Positions 17,233 to 25,814 of a stretch of DNA of 39,149 bases are shown here, piece after piece; position 1 is the first letter of the stretch; the number at the start of each line of letters is the position of its first letter. Below the pieces are notes generated by a model. The model saw only the letters and a list, made by a program, of their open reading frames with translations. It was not told the DNA's origin and made no database searches. The translations under genes and the position numbers were made by a program. Source of the DNA: CAYSXY01 sp964435165 (GTDB lineage: Bacteria > Pseudomonadota > Alphaproteobacteria > Rickettsiales > RI-342); assembly GCA_964435165.1 (NCBI GenBank), contig CAYSXY010000016.1, positions 1 to 39,149 on the forward strand, given 5' to 3'.

Positions 17233-18114
17233 CAGGCGGCCTAATCCAAGCTGTGAACTCACCGTCGCCGCCTCAAACAACAATCGGTCTTTGATATCCC
17301 CGTCGATCTCAGGCATCTCAAAATCCAGCCGACCCTCAGCGAGTGCCTTATTCGCCTGTTGCAGTTTGAGATTAATATCGAATGTTGAATATTCTCCCCA
17401 ATCTGTCGCATAGGGCAGAATATCCTCAATAGAATGACGTAGAACACCCTTTCCATAGACAGGGCCATAAGGACGGTCCAAATAAGGGATATGAAAACTG
17501 GCCTTGGAACTAACCCCCACCGCCCGTACCTCGAAGGCAATCAACTCATCAACCGTCATCGTCCCATATAAATGAGCGTTGACGTAATCCGGCAGATCAC
17601 GATGGAATAACTGGATTCCTGCCAATACATCGTCCCGTGCTTTCTCTGCTGCCAGTATCGCCTCTTTATCGGTCAATGCAGGCCGTGGTAAGGGGTCTGT
17701 TCTCAGGCCATTATGTGGGTCGGCAAATGCATCCGCCACAAGGTCAAACAGCGCGGTGTGCATGGGTGCCTGATCGGACTCAACCTTCCTCACAAACGCG
17801 CCCGGTTCCGTTGGCCAATCAGCCTCCTGCAATGTCTGCACATGCTGTGGCTGTTCCAGAAGATCACGCAAGGCCGCTTCATCATAAGCATATAACGTTG
17901 GCGAATGTGAATGAGGCTGTTGAAATAACACGACGGTCAGGCCACGCTCCTGCAATTCCTGCACCACTTCATCCGGATCGGCTTTGGCATAGCGCACGAT
18001 GGATTCAACCGGCAGATAGCCCATTGGCTTTTCTGGCCCAACGCGATATAGGTCGTCTAAGAATCGCTGCCGGGCATTGTCAATGCGCTGTTGTACGGAA
18101 CTGTCGTCTGTCAT
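17227..18114 (-). CDS. Hypothetical protein, 295 aa
   Basis: No family is recognised. It is a soluble, acidic protein without signal peptide or membrane segments. Residues about 32-70 (PMGYLPVESIVRYAKADPDEV and on) look like a small winged-helix or helical DNA-binding-like unit. The middle (about 150-230) is mixed alpha/beta with HIPYLDRPYGPVYGKG. The C-terminal 60 residues are helical. The reading frame is uninterrupted, with ATG start MTDDSSV, and runs convergently into uvrB with TCATGA overlap. It is divergent from the TAXI-TRAP binding protein, only 35 bases away. A DNA-repair or regulatory role would be a guess. Confidence 0.7.
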   Translation of the reverse strand: MTDDSSVQQRIDNARQRFLDDLYRVGPEKPMGYLPVESIVRYAKADPDEVVQELQERGLTVVLFQQPHSHSPTLYAYDEAALRDLLEQPQHVQTLQEADWPTEPGAFVRKVESDQAPMHTALFDLVADAFADPHNGLRTDPLPRPALTDKEAILAAEKARDDVLAGIQLFHRDLPDYVNAHLYGTMTVDELIAFEVRAVGVSSKASFHIPYLDRPYGPVYGKGVLRHSIEDILPYATDWGEYSTFDINLKLQQANKALAEGRLDFEMPEIDGDIKDRLLFEAATVSSQLGLGRLS

Positions 18115-18149
18115 GCCGTCCTAACCTTATTTTTCTTGTTGCCTCTATT

Positions 18150-19100
18150 ATGCATAGTTTCATTAAACTTTTTTTACTACTACTCAGTGTCAGCATGGCA
18201 TGGCCACTGCAGGCACGCCCGCTCTCCATCGCCACCGGCAATCCCAGCGGCACTTATTATCCTTTTGGCGGCGGGTTGGCATCGCTTTGGTCCAAACATA
18301 TTGACGGTATGGTGATGAAGGCAGAAGTCACCGGCGCATCCGTCACCAACATTATTCAGGTCGCCAAAGGCGAGAGCGAAGTGGCCATCACCCAGGCGGA
18401 TGTGGCCATGGATGCCGTGCAGGGCAGCGGCAAATTCCCGGAAAAACTCACCGTCTCCGCCCTGCACACGCTCTATCCCAATCTGGTGCATCTCGTCACG
18501 GCTGATAATTCAGACATTCAGTCCGTGCAGGACATCAAGGGCAAGGTCATTTCCATCGGAGCGCCCGGTTCCGGCAATGCCTCCGCCACCTTAAAAATAC
18601 TCGAAGCGCTCGGCATCAGCACTGATGAGTTTACCGTGCGCAACCTCAATTATGTAGGCACCGCCTCCGCCCTCAAAGACGGGCATATCGATGCCGGCTT
18701 TATCGTAGGCGGCATCGGCCTGGCGGCGATGGTTGAACTCTCGCTCACCCGCGACATACGTCTGATTCCGTTCAGCGATGATGACATGGCGGCCATTCAT
18801 AGCAAATATCCGGCCTTTACCGCCTTCAGCGTGCCATCCGGCACCTATAAAGGCATGGAAGAAGCCGTGCAAACCGCATCACTGTGGAATCTGCTGGTTG
18901 TGCATGACGATTTGCCGGAAGAGACGGCCTACCAGATGGTCGAAACCACCTTTGCCTATCAGGAAGCCTTGCAGGACATTGCCCCGGTTGCCCGCTTTAT
19001 GACCAAGGAAAATGCCACGAGCCTGCCCGGCATTCCCATCCACCCCGGTGCATTGCGTTATTTTCAGCAACAGCAGGTGGCGCTGCAAGCCTATCACTAA
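18150..19100 (+). CDS. TAXI-family TRAP transporter solute-binding protein
   Basis: The periplasmic receptor of a tripartite ATP-independent transporter of the TAXI subclass. The 316-residue protein starts MHSFIKLFLLLLSVSMAWPL, a signal peptide cleaved near QARP. Diagnostic motifs are SIATGNPSGTYYPFGGGLAS, VTGASVTNIIQVAKGESEVA, ITQADVAMDAVQG, DIKGKVISIGAPGSGN and HPGALRYF at the end. The open frame extends far upstream, but the signal peptide fixes the start at ATG 18150. It belongs with the DUF1850 protein and the fused permease downstream. Substrate is unknown; characterised TAXI systems take up organic acids such as glutamate or 2-oxoglutarate. Confidence 0.93.
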   Translation: MHSFIKLFLLLLSVSMAWPLQARPLSIATGNPSGTYYPFGGGLASLWSKHIDGMVMKAEVTGASVTNIIQVAKGESEVAITQADVAMDAVQGSGKFPEKLTVSALHTLYPNLVHLVTADNSDIQSVQDIKGKVISIGAPGSGNASATLKILEALGISTDEFTVRNLNYVGTASALKDGHIDAGFIVGGIGLAAMVELSLTRDIRLIPFSDDDMAAIHSKYPAFTAFSVPSGTYKGMEEAVQTASLWNLLVVHDDLPEETAYQMVETTFAYQEALQDIAPVARFMTKENATSLPGIPIHPGALRYFQQQQVALQAYH

Positions 19101-19195
19101 AGGTAATATGTAAAGACGTAATGCTAGACATTCGCCCCACTTCTCTATAACAACAAAAAATTAATAAGAATTAAGCAAAGAAGGTGCGAATCCAC

Positions 19196-19484
19196 ATGGA
19201 TATAAGCGTTATTCAATCTGGGCGATTTTCGGAAGATGAAAAAGATCATGATTATGGTCGCTGGCTGGAACTACAATTCTCAGCAGAAGCGACAGATACC
19301 TTATTAGCAATAATCGCTAAAGCCGAAAAATGACGGTGTGTTTATTGACCGCCTCAACGATGAAAATGTCGTGATGATCAACTTCACGGAGCTGGAAAGA
19401 GCAGCATTAGCAGGTGGACAAGGAGCATTAGAACTTTTGCGGCTAGCAAACGCCGCTGACAAGGCTGGCTTAATTGAAAAATAG
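19196..19484 (+). pseudogene. Small hypothetical ORF interrupted by a single-base frameshift
   Basis: The frame starts at ATG 19196 (MDISVIQSGRFSEDEKDHDY) and stops at TGA 19331 after 45 codons. The +1 frame continues without a stop, with protein-like composition (DGVFIDRLNDENVVMINFTE, then ERAALAGGQGALELL), to TAG 19484. Dropping one A from the AAAAA run at 19326-19330 restores a single frame of about 95 residues. The product is not recognised. It sits between the TAXI receptor and the DUF1850 gene, and is preceded by a weak AAGG. Possible explanations are a real inactivating mutation, a homopolymer sequencing error, or +1 recoding at AAA-TGA-C. Confidence 0.55.
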
Positions 19485-19929
19485 CTTAACTTTCACTGCC
19501 ATCCTTTGTTGGCTGTTGGGTTGCAGCCCATACCAACTCATTATTGAAGATACGCATACGCATCGCGAGCTTATAAGTCTTTCACTCAACGACAATGAAA
19601 CCCTGACCTACCGCTACATCCATTCGGTGGAAGGCACCATGATAGAAGAAATATGGCAGGTGAGAGGGGGCAGGCTTTACAGCATTGCCAGCCATTCCCG
19701 CGGCTTTGGGTTGGGTCATATCCCGCGCAGCGGAACAGCAATCACCACCCGTGATCACCACATCCATACACGCTACCCACCCATCCTTTTAGATGATCTT
19801 TATCTCTACACCGGTGACAGCACCAGCCCGGACATGCAACTGATCTGGCGCGGCCAGACCATCGCCTTAAGTCACGATTTTCCTTCACATCATCTGCTTT
19901 GCCGCATAGAACAGCCAGAGATGAAATGA
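19474..19929 (+). CDS. DUF1850 lipoprotein associated with TAXI-TRAP
   Basis: A 151-residue protein of the DUF1850 type, a small family commonly encoded beside TAXI-TRAP transporters, of unknown mechanism. The family core YRYIHSVEGTMIEEIWQVRG is followed by LYSIASHSRGFGLGHIP. The start is TTG 19474; the resulting N terminus (hydrophobic stretch ending WLLGCS) is a good lipoprotein signal, and no ATG is available before the conserved core. The start overlaps the end of the frameshifted ORF. Context between receptor and permease suggests an accessory role in transport at the membrane. Confidence 0.85.
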   Translation: MKNSLTFTAILCWLLGCSPYQLIIEDTHTHRELISLSLNDNETLTYRYIHSVEGTMIEEIWQVRGGRLYSIASHSRGFGLGHIPRSGTAITTRDHHIHTRYPPILLDDLYLYTGDSTSPDMQLIWRGQTIALSHDFPSHHLLCRIEQPEMK

Positions 19930-19963
19930 CTCCAAAGAGAAAAACACAGGGAGACGCAACACA

Positions 19964-20098
19964 ATGAAACTGTTTGTGCATGTCTTTATACTGACCGCCA
20001 CCGCGCTACTGTTCCTTTCAGCCTGTAACACCATGGAAGGGCTGGGACGTGATGTCAAAAAAGGCGGTGAATATATCGAGCGAAAAGCCGGGCAATAA
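19964..20098 (+). CDS. Entericidin A/B-like small lipoprotein
   Basis: A 44-residue peptide. The hydrophobic signal (residues about 2-18) ends in lipobox LSAC with Cys21. A short mature part, NTMEGLGRDVKKGGEYIERK, matches the entericidin pattern CNT-x2-G-x2-D-x4-G-x2-I. Entericidins are tiny membrane lipoproteins with antidote/bacteriolytic roles in enterobacteria; in alphaproteobacteria most are uncharacterised. CAGGGAGA about 10 bases upstream is a good ribosome-binding site. It lies between the DUF1850 gene and the TRAP permease, ten bases before the latter, so it is probably cotranscribed. Confidence 0.85.
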   Translation: MKLFVHVFILTATALLFLSACNTMEGLGRDVKKGGEYIERKAGQ

Positions 20099-20107
20099 GC
20101 ATCTCCC

Positions 20108-21997
20108 ATGCAGCATTTTCTCTCGCCGCATAAGCAGGGAGCCATCTTCTGGCTGATTTTTGCTGCAGCAATCTCCTTGTCGGCCTTTCAAATCTGGCAG
20201 GGGTTGAGTGGCAGCCTGTCCGCCACCTTCATGCGCCCCATTCATTTAAGCTGGGTAATGGTGCTGGTCTTTATGCATTACCCATTGATTCGTAATGACG
20301 ATCATCCGCTGTTCGTGCCGGGTCGGCTCATCGATATGGCATTAGCGATGCTGGCCATCTGGTGTGCCTGGCGTGTCACCCGTTTCGATTATACCTCCAT
20401 CGAACATATTCTCTATGGCCTGCAACCGGCCGATCTATGGGCAGGCACGCTCCTCATGCTGTTAATCATTGAAGGAACACGGCGCTCCGTCGGGTGGGTC
20501 ATGTCATTAATCGCCCTGATATTCCTGTCTTATCTCATCTTCGGCAACCTGCTGCCCGAGAGCATTGCCCATCGTGGCTTTGGGCTGGAGCGTATGGTAC
20601 GTTTTCAGGTCTATACGGCTGCCGGTATTTTCGGCACACCGCTCGGCATCGCCGCCGGAGCGGTTTTCATGTTTGTGCTGTTCGGTGCCTTTTTGGAGAT
20701 CACCGGTGCCGGCAAATTCTTTATCGATCTCGCCTTTGCCTCCGCCGGTAAATATCGTGGCGGCCCGGCCAAAGCCAGTGTCGTCGCCTCCGCCGCCATG
20801 GGCTCCATTTCCGGCTCGGCCATTGCCAACACGGTGACCACCGGCGCGCTCACCATCCCAATGATGAAAAAACTCGGCTTCAGGAAAGAACAAGCGGCTG
20901 GCATTGAAGCCGCCGCCTCCACCGGTGGGCAGATCATACCGCCAATCATGGGGGCCGGGGCATTCATTATGGCCGATTATACCAACACGCCCTACAGCAC
21001 GATTGTCGCCATCTCCATCATTCCGGCCATCCTCTACTTTGTCTGCACCCTCACCTACGTCCATATCATAGCGTGCAAACAAGGGATTGAAGGCATTCAA
21101 GAACGTCCGAAAGTCGGACCCATCCTGAAAGAAGGCTCACATTTCATCATGCCGCTCGGCCTGGTCACCGGCATGTTGCTGATGAATTTCTCACCCACCC
21201 TCTCCGGCGCGGTTGGCTGTTTTGCCGTCGTCGCGACTGCCTGGCTGCGCAAACATTCACGCACGTCGCTCAAAACGGTATTCAATGGCCTGAAATCAGG
21301 GACACTCATGGCATTGCCCATTTCCATGGCCTGCGCAACCGCAGGAATCGTTGTCGGCGTGATTGGCCAAACCGGGATCGGCCTTCAATTTACGGAATTT
21401 GTCATTTCACTCTCCGGCGGCCAGCTCTGGCTAGCTCTGCTGCTGGTCGGGCTGGCGGCACTGGTGCTGGGCATGGGCCTGCCTGTCACCGCGGCTTACA
21501 TTGTGCTGGCCATTATGTCTGCGCCTGCTCTGGCGCAAATGGGCCTGCCGATTCTCACCGCCCATATGATTATTTTCTGGCTGTCACAAACCTCAAACGT
21601 CACACCGCCCATTGCCCTTGCCGCTTTCGCCGGTGCCGGCGTGGCTGGCGCCAGCCCGATGCGCTCGGCCATGGCCGCATTCAAAGTGGCGAAAGGCTTT
21701 TTCATCATTCCCTTGATGATGGCCTATTCCGGCCTGCTCTACACTGATAATATCACCTTACTGGATCATAGCCTCAGTGTTGCAGCGACATTAGGCATTA
21801 TTCTGTGTTTCGCTTTTGCCGTCGAAAAATATGCCGCTGCACCCCTCACCACACTGGAACGGTTTGGTTTCACTCTGGCGATTCCCTTTTTGCTCTACCC
21901 AACGGATGTGAGCCACATCATTGGCATTGTCATGGTTATCATCTGGCTCACCCTGCACTTGATAAGGCCGAACAGAGTTGCACCGGGCCCAATCTGA
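20108..21997 (+). CDS. TRAP transporter fused permease (TAXI type)
   Basis: A polytopic inner-membrane protein of 629 residues in which the small DctQ-like and large DctM-like TRAP subunits are fused, as usual for TAXI systems. The N-terminal 160 residues hold about four or five membrane spans. The large domain has the TRAP signatures ASAAMGSISGSAIANTVTTG, GIEAAASTGGQIIPPIMGAG and LGMGLPVTAAYIVLA. It would use an ion gradient to import the ligand carried by the receptor encoded at 18150-19100. All components are in one direction with short gaps, so an operon is likely. Confidence 0.95.
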   Translation: MQHFLSPHKQGAIFWLIFAAAISLSAFQIWQGLSGSLSATFMRPIHLSWVMVLVFMHYPLIRNDDHPLFVPGRLIDMALAMLAIWCAWRVTRFDYTSIEHILYGLQPADLWAGTLLMLLIIEGTRRSVGWVMSLIALIFLSYLIFGNLLPESIAHRGFGLERMVRFQVYTAAGIFGTPLGIAAGAVFMFVLFGAFLEITGAGKFFIDLAFASAGKYRGGPAKASVVASAAMGSISGSAIANTVTTGALTIPMMKKLGFRKEQAAGIEAAASTGGQIIPPIMGAGAFIMADYTNTPYSTIVAISIIPAILYFVCTLTYVHIIACKQGIEGIQERPKVGPILKEGSHFIMPLGLVTGMLLMNFSPTLSGAVGCFAVVATAWLRKHSRTSLKTVFNGLKSGTLMALPISMACATAGIVVGVIGQTGIGLQFTEFVISLSGGQLWLALLLVGLAALVLGMGLPVTAAYIVLAIMSAPALAQMGLPILTAHMIIFWLSQTSNVTPPIALAAFAGAGVAGASPMRSAMAAFKVAKGFFIIPLMMAYSGLLYTDNITLLDHSLSVAATLGIILCFAFAVEKYAAAPLTTLERFGFTLAIPFLLYPTDVSHIIGIVMVIIWLTLHLIRPNRVAPGPI

Positions 21998-22094
21998 TAT
22001 TAGATAATGTCGGCATAATACACCGCAGCCAACTGATAGACACCGCATCACGTCGATTATATCGCAAAACAACTACATCACAGGGATGACATTA

Positions 22095-23762
22095 ATGAAC
22101 ACAGAACAAACAACCGTTGGACAGTTCCTCTTTGATTATATTTACAATCAAGGGGTCAAACATGTATTCGGCATTCCCGGTGACTTCGCGCTGCCGACCT
22201 TCCGCTGGCTGGATAAATCGCCACTCGACATTATCACCATGACGCATGAGCCGTCCGTTGGCTTCGCCGCCGATGCCTACGCCCGAATCAACGGCCTGGG
22301 CGTTGCCTGTGTCACCTACTGTGTGGGTGGGCTGAACATGCTTAACAGCGTCGCCTGTGCCTATGCCGAGAAGAGCCCCATCATCGTCATCTCCGGCGGC
22401 CCATCACCGTCAGAGCGCCGCAATGACTCGCTCATCCACCATAAGGTGAAAACCTTTGACAGCCAGCGCCGCATTTATGAAGAAGTCACCTGCGCAAATG
22501 CTGTGCTGGATGATCCGGAAACGGCAGCACTTGAGATTATGCGCGTCGTCGAAGCGGTGCAGCGCCATTGCCGCCCTGGCTATATTGAAATGCCCTATGA
22601 TGTGGTGGATATGCCCATCACCCTGCATCCGGTGAAAAACAGCCCTCCTGCCGAAAGTGACCCGGAAATGCTTGAGGCCTGCATTGAGGCCGCCGCCGAC
22701 TTTATTAACGGCGCCAAGCAACCGGTGATCGTTGCCGGCGTTGAACTCCATCGCCATGGCATCGCCGACAAAGCACTGGATATTGCAAAGGCCTTCAACA
22801 TCCCGATCTGCGCGACGCTCGATAGTAAAAGCGTGATCCGTGAGACCAACCCGCTTTACATTGGTGTATACAACACTTCGCTCTCCGACCCAAAATGTCA
22901 GGAATATGTCGACAATAGTGACTGCATTATCCTGCTGGGCACTTTTATCTCCGATGTATTCATGGGCTTTACCAAAAATGAACTGGAACGCCGTAACTCA
23001 ATTCTCGTCACCAGTGAGAAAGCACGGGTACGCATGCATAGTTTTGATGATGTGCGCCTGGAAGATTTTGTGGAAGGGCTCGCCAATGCCAACATCAATA
23101 AGCGTGAGACGTTCGTCAATCCCAACCCGGCCATCCCACTCGCGCCGCTGGAGGATAAAGACCGCGATGAGAGCCTGAGCGTCAATCTCATGTTCCGTGT
23201 GCTGGAGCCACACATTGAAGAAGGCGGCACGGTCATTTGTGACGTGGGAGATTCCTTGCTCGGTGCAGTCGGCATCCGCACCAGCAAGCGACGTAATTTC
23301 GTCGCCGATGCCTATTATCTCTCCATGGGCTTTGCAATGCCCGCTGCCATTGGCGTGCTTGCCAACCAACCCAACGAACGTGCCTTTGCTATTATTGGCG
23401 ATGGGGCATTTCAAATGACCGGCACGGAAGTCTCCACCGCCGCCAAATATGGGCTGGCTCCTATCGTGTTGGTGATGAATAATGACGGCTATGGCACTCA
23501 GCGCAATATCATTGACGGTACGTTCAATGACATTCAACCCTGGAGCTATCATAAAGTTGCCGCACTGGTTGGCGGCTGCACGGGCAAACGGGTGGAAACG
23601 GCCGGTGAACTCGATGATGCACTCAAGGAAGCCCTGTCGAAGCATGAGCCTTATATTATCGAAGTGATGATTCCTCGCGGTGATTGCAGCGAACCACTAC
23701 GCAGGCTGGGTGAAAGCCTGGCAGCGCAGCGCGATGTCAGCAAACGCAAGCAAGCGGCATAA
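22095..23762 (+). CDS. Thiamine-diphosphate 2-oxoacid decarboxylase (PDC/IPDC family)
   Basis: A cytoplasmic ThDP enzyme of about 555 residues of the pyruvate / indolepyruvate decarboxylase family, cleaving a 2-oxoacid to an aldehyde and CO2. Visible residues are the GIPGDF Asp, activating Glu in THEPSVGFAADAYAR, the paired histidines in LIHHKVKTF, and the ThDP/Mg motif GDGAFQMTGTE running to NNDGYGTQRNI. The C-terminal Glu is in YIIEVMIPRG. The ATG at 22095 is better spaced from ACAGGG than that at 22086. It follows the TRAP permease by about 100 bases, which suggests a 2-oxoacid as transported substrate, though that is inference. Acetolactate-synthase-type activity is less likely because of the HH motif. 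Confidence 0.88.
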   Translation: MNTEQTTVGQFLFDYIYNQGVKHVFGIPGDFALPTFRWLDKSPLDIITMTHEPSVGFAADAYARINGLGVACVTYCVGGLNMLNSVACAYAEKSPIIVISGGPSPSERRNDSLIHHKVKTFDSQRRIYEEVTCANAVLDDPETAALEIMRVVEAVQRHCRPGYIEMPYDVVDMPITLHPVKNSPPAESDPEMLEACIEAAADFINGAKQPVIVAGVELHRHGIADKALDIAKAFNIPICATLDSKSVIRETNPLYIGVYNTSLSDPKCQEYVDNSDCIILLGTFISDVFMGFTKNELERRNSILVTSEKARVRMHSFDDVRLEDFVEGLANANINKRETFVNPNPAIPLAPLEDKDRDESLSVNLMFRVLEPHIEEGGTVICDVGDSLLGAVGIRTSKRRNFVADAYYLSMGFAMPAAIGVLANQPNERAFAIIGDGAFQMTGTEVSTAAKYGLAPIVLVMNNDGYGTQRNIIDGTFNDIQPWSYHKVAALVGGCTGKRVETAGELDDALKEALSKHEPYIIEVMIPRGDCSEPLRRLGESLAAQRDVSKRKQAA

Positions 23763-23774
23763 GGAGAAGCCTGA

Positions 23775-25808
23775 ATGGGTAGAGTACTGAAATGGGTAGG
23801 AATCGCTCTCATCCTCCTGGTCATACTGATCGTGGGGGCAGTGATAGTGCTGCCGGGCATGATTCCGCAGGAGCGTATTCTTGCCGAGGTCAGCAAAACG
23901 GTTGAATCGAAGACCGGCCGTCGCCTGGCGATCGAGGGCGGAGCGTCTCTCACCATTTTCCCTGTACTGTCACTCACGCTGCACGATGTCAGCCTGTCCA
24001 ATGCACCGCGTTCTGCGTCTCCGTTAGCGGCGCGTGCATCGACGATTGACCTGCAATTACAGCTATGGCCCTTACTCAATAACACCGTGATTATTGATCG
24101 CTTTCGCCTTACTAATCCGGAAATATGGGTAGAGCATAGTGAGCTACGAGGATCGAACTGGGATCGATTATTTCAGAACAAGCAAAATTCCCCCCCCTCT
24201 GCCCCTGATAACAGCCTCGTCAATGAGCACGAACAGGCAGCGGCAATGAATCTGTTATTGCAGGAAGTGACGATGACCAATGGGACGGTGCATCTGTCAC
24301 TACCGGACCACCAGATCAATGATGTCATTTCTGATATTGATCTGTCCGCCGAGATGGAAGGGCTTGATGCTGAGGCAGTATTGACGCTTAGCGCAACCTT
24401 TCGTGATCAGACCATCTCCCTCTCTCAACGGCTCAGTTCATTGCGTGCCTTGTTAAATGACGAGATTGTCACGCTGGAAACACAATGGAACAGCGACATC
24501 ACCTCTGGCCGCTATGACACCAGTTTGACTCTCTATCGCAGTGACGTTAAAGGACAGGGAGAATTGGAACTCTATATCTCCGACCTCCGCTCTCTATTAG
24601 ATCTGACCGGCATCACACTGCCGCCACATCTGGCGGATAATGATCAGGTGCTGCAGCAGGCATCCTATGAAGGGAAGGTGAATATCGTCTCTGCAAAAAA
24701 TTTTGATTTTGACCAATTTACATTCGTGCTTGATAAGCTGGCAGCACGCGGCACCCTGACCACCAACATCAAAGAGAATGGCGCTGTCGCTGCCGGTGGC
24801 AATCTGATCCTTGGCGATCTTGATCTGCGCCCCTATCTGGCCGCACCATATAAGAACGAGGCCCTTGAAACGCCACAACCAAATAACACGAACAATGCAC
24901 CAGCACCTTCGACCGGCTCGAGCGCATGGAGCAGCGAACCGATTGATTTTAGCCCCATTAATGATCACACGCTTGCCATTGCATTTTCGGCAAAATCGTT
25001 GATTGTTGGCAAAGAATCGCTGGAAAAACTATCCGGCACACTCACCGTCACCGAGAATTTGCTGGAACTGGTGCTCAACCCGTTCCCCTTCTATGAAGGC
25101 ACCGCCAAAGCAATAGTGGAAATCGACAATAAAGACACCACGCCACACATCACCAAACAGGCAAGCTTAGAGAAGGTCAGGCTGGGGCCGTGGCTAAGCG
25201 AATGGTATCAGATAGAAGACATCACCGGCACCACCTCCACCACTTTCAGCCTGGAGGCATGGGGCGACAACCAGCAAGTATGGATGGAATCGCTGCAAGG
25301 AGGCGGCGAGATATCCATCAGCGATGGCTATATTCGCCAATTAGATTTACGCGCCATGGCGCGGAATGTTGCGAGCGCGTTTCAGCCGCAAGAGAATGAC
25401 ACGGAGCGCACCGATTTCAGCACCGCATCTGCACAATTCACTGTCGTTAATGGGCTTTTACGCAGCGATTCAATCGAACTGAAAGCACCCCTTCTTCAGA
25501 TGGAAGGCACCGCCAGTATCGATCTGCCGAAACGCCGGGTCGATGCCTATCTGGTGCCGAAACTGGTACAGACGCTCAAAGGCCAGTCGGCTGAAAAAGA
25601 TGCGAGCCCCGGCATCCGGGTGCCAATCAAGGTCAGCGGCACATTTGATCAATTAACCTTTAAACCGGATCCTGCCGGCACCTTGAAAAAAGCACTGGAA
25701 AACCCGGAAGAGACACGCGAAACTTACGAAAACGTCAAAGAAGAGCTACAGCAATTTCGAAAAGATGTGAAAGGAACCCTCAAGGACGTGCTCAAATCTT
25801 TTGAGTGA
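23775..25808 (+). CDS. AsmA-family protein
   Basis: A 677-residue envelope protein of the AsmA family, inner-membrane anchored proteins with long periplasmic beta-rich grooves implicated in lipid transfer and outer-membrane homeostasis. There is one N-terminal membrane segment (residues about 7-30), then the AsmA N-terminal pattern VESKTGRRLAIEGGASLTIF, LTLHDVSLSNAP and FRLTNPEIWVEH. The C-terminal AsmA_2-like region follows (ISISDGYIRQLDLRAMARNV, LQMEGTASIDLPKRRVDAYL). A Pro/Asn/Ser-rich linker occurs near residues 370-390. AAGGAG precedes the ATG and the gap to the decarboxylase gene is 12 bases, so the two are probably cotranscribed. It is convergent with the UbiA-like gene. Confidence 0.9.
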   Translation: MGRVLKWVGIALILLVILIVGAVIVLPGMIPQERILAEVSKTVESKTGRRLAIEGGASLTIFPVLSLTLHDVSLSNAPRSASPLAARASTIDLQLQLWPLLNNTVIIDRFRLTNPEIWVEHSELRGSNWDRLFQNKQNSPPSAPDNSLVNEHEQAAAMNLLLQEVTMTNGTVHLSLPDHQINDVISDIDLSAEMEGLDAEAVLTLSATFRDQTISLSQRLSSLRALLNDEIVTLETQWNSDITSGRYDTSLTLYRSDVKGQGELELYISDLRSLLDLTGITLPPHLADNDQVLQQASYEGKVNIVSAKNFDFDQFTFVLDKLAARGTLTTNIKENGAVAAGGNLILGDLDLRPYLAAPYKNEALETPQPNNTNNAPAPSTGSSAWSSEPIDFSPINDHTLAIAFSAKSLIVGKESLEKLSGTLTVTENLLELVLNPFPFYEGTAKAIVEIDNKDTTPHITKQASLEKVRLGPWLSEWYQIEDITGTTSTTFSLEAWGDNQQVWMESLQGGGEISISDGYIRQLDLRAMARNVASAFQPQENDTERTDFSTASAQFTVVNGLLRSDSIELKAPLLQMEGTASIDLPKRRVDAYLVPKLVQTLKGQSAEKDASPGIRVPIKVSGTFDQLTFKPDPAGTLKKALENPEETRETYENVKEELQQFRKDVKGTLKDVLKSFE

Positions 25809-25814
25809 TGGCGT

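Noticed and set aside
17637..18149. Long N-terminal extension of the TAXI receptor frame
   Set aside because: It is antisense to the gene at 17227-18114, and the signal peptide begins at ATG 18150.
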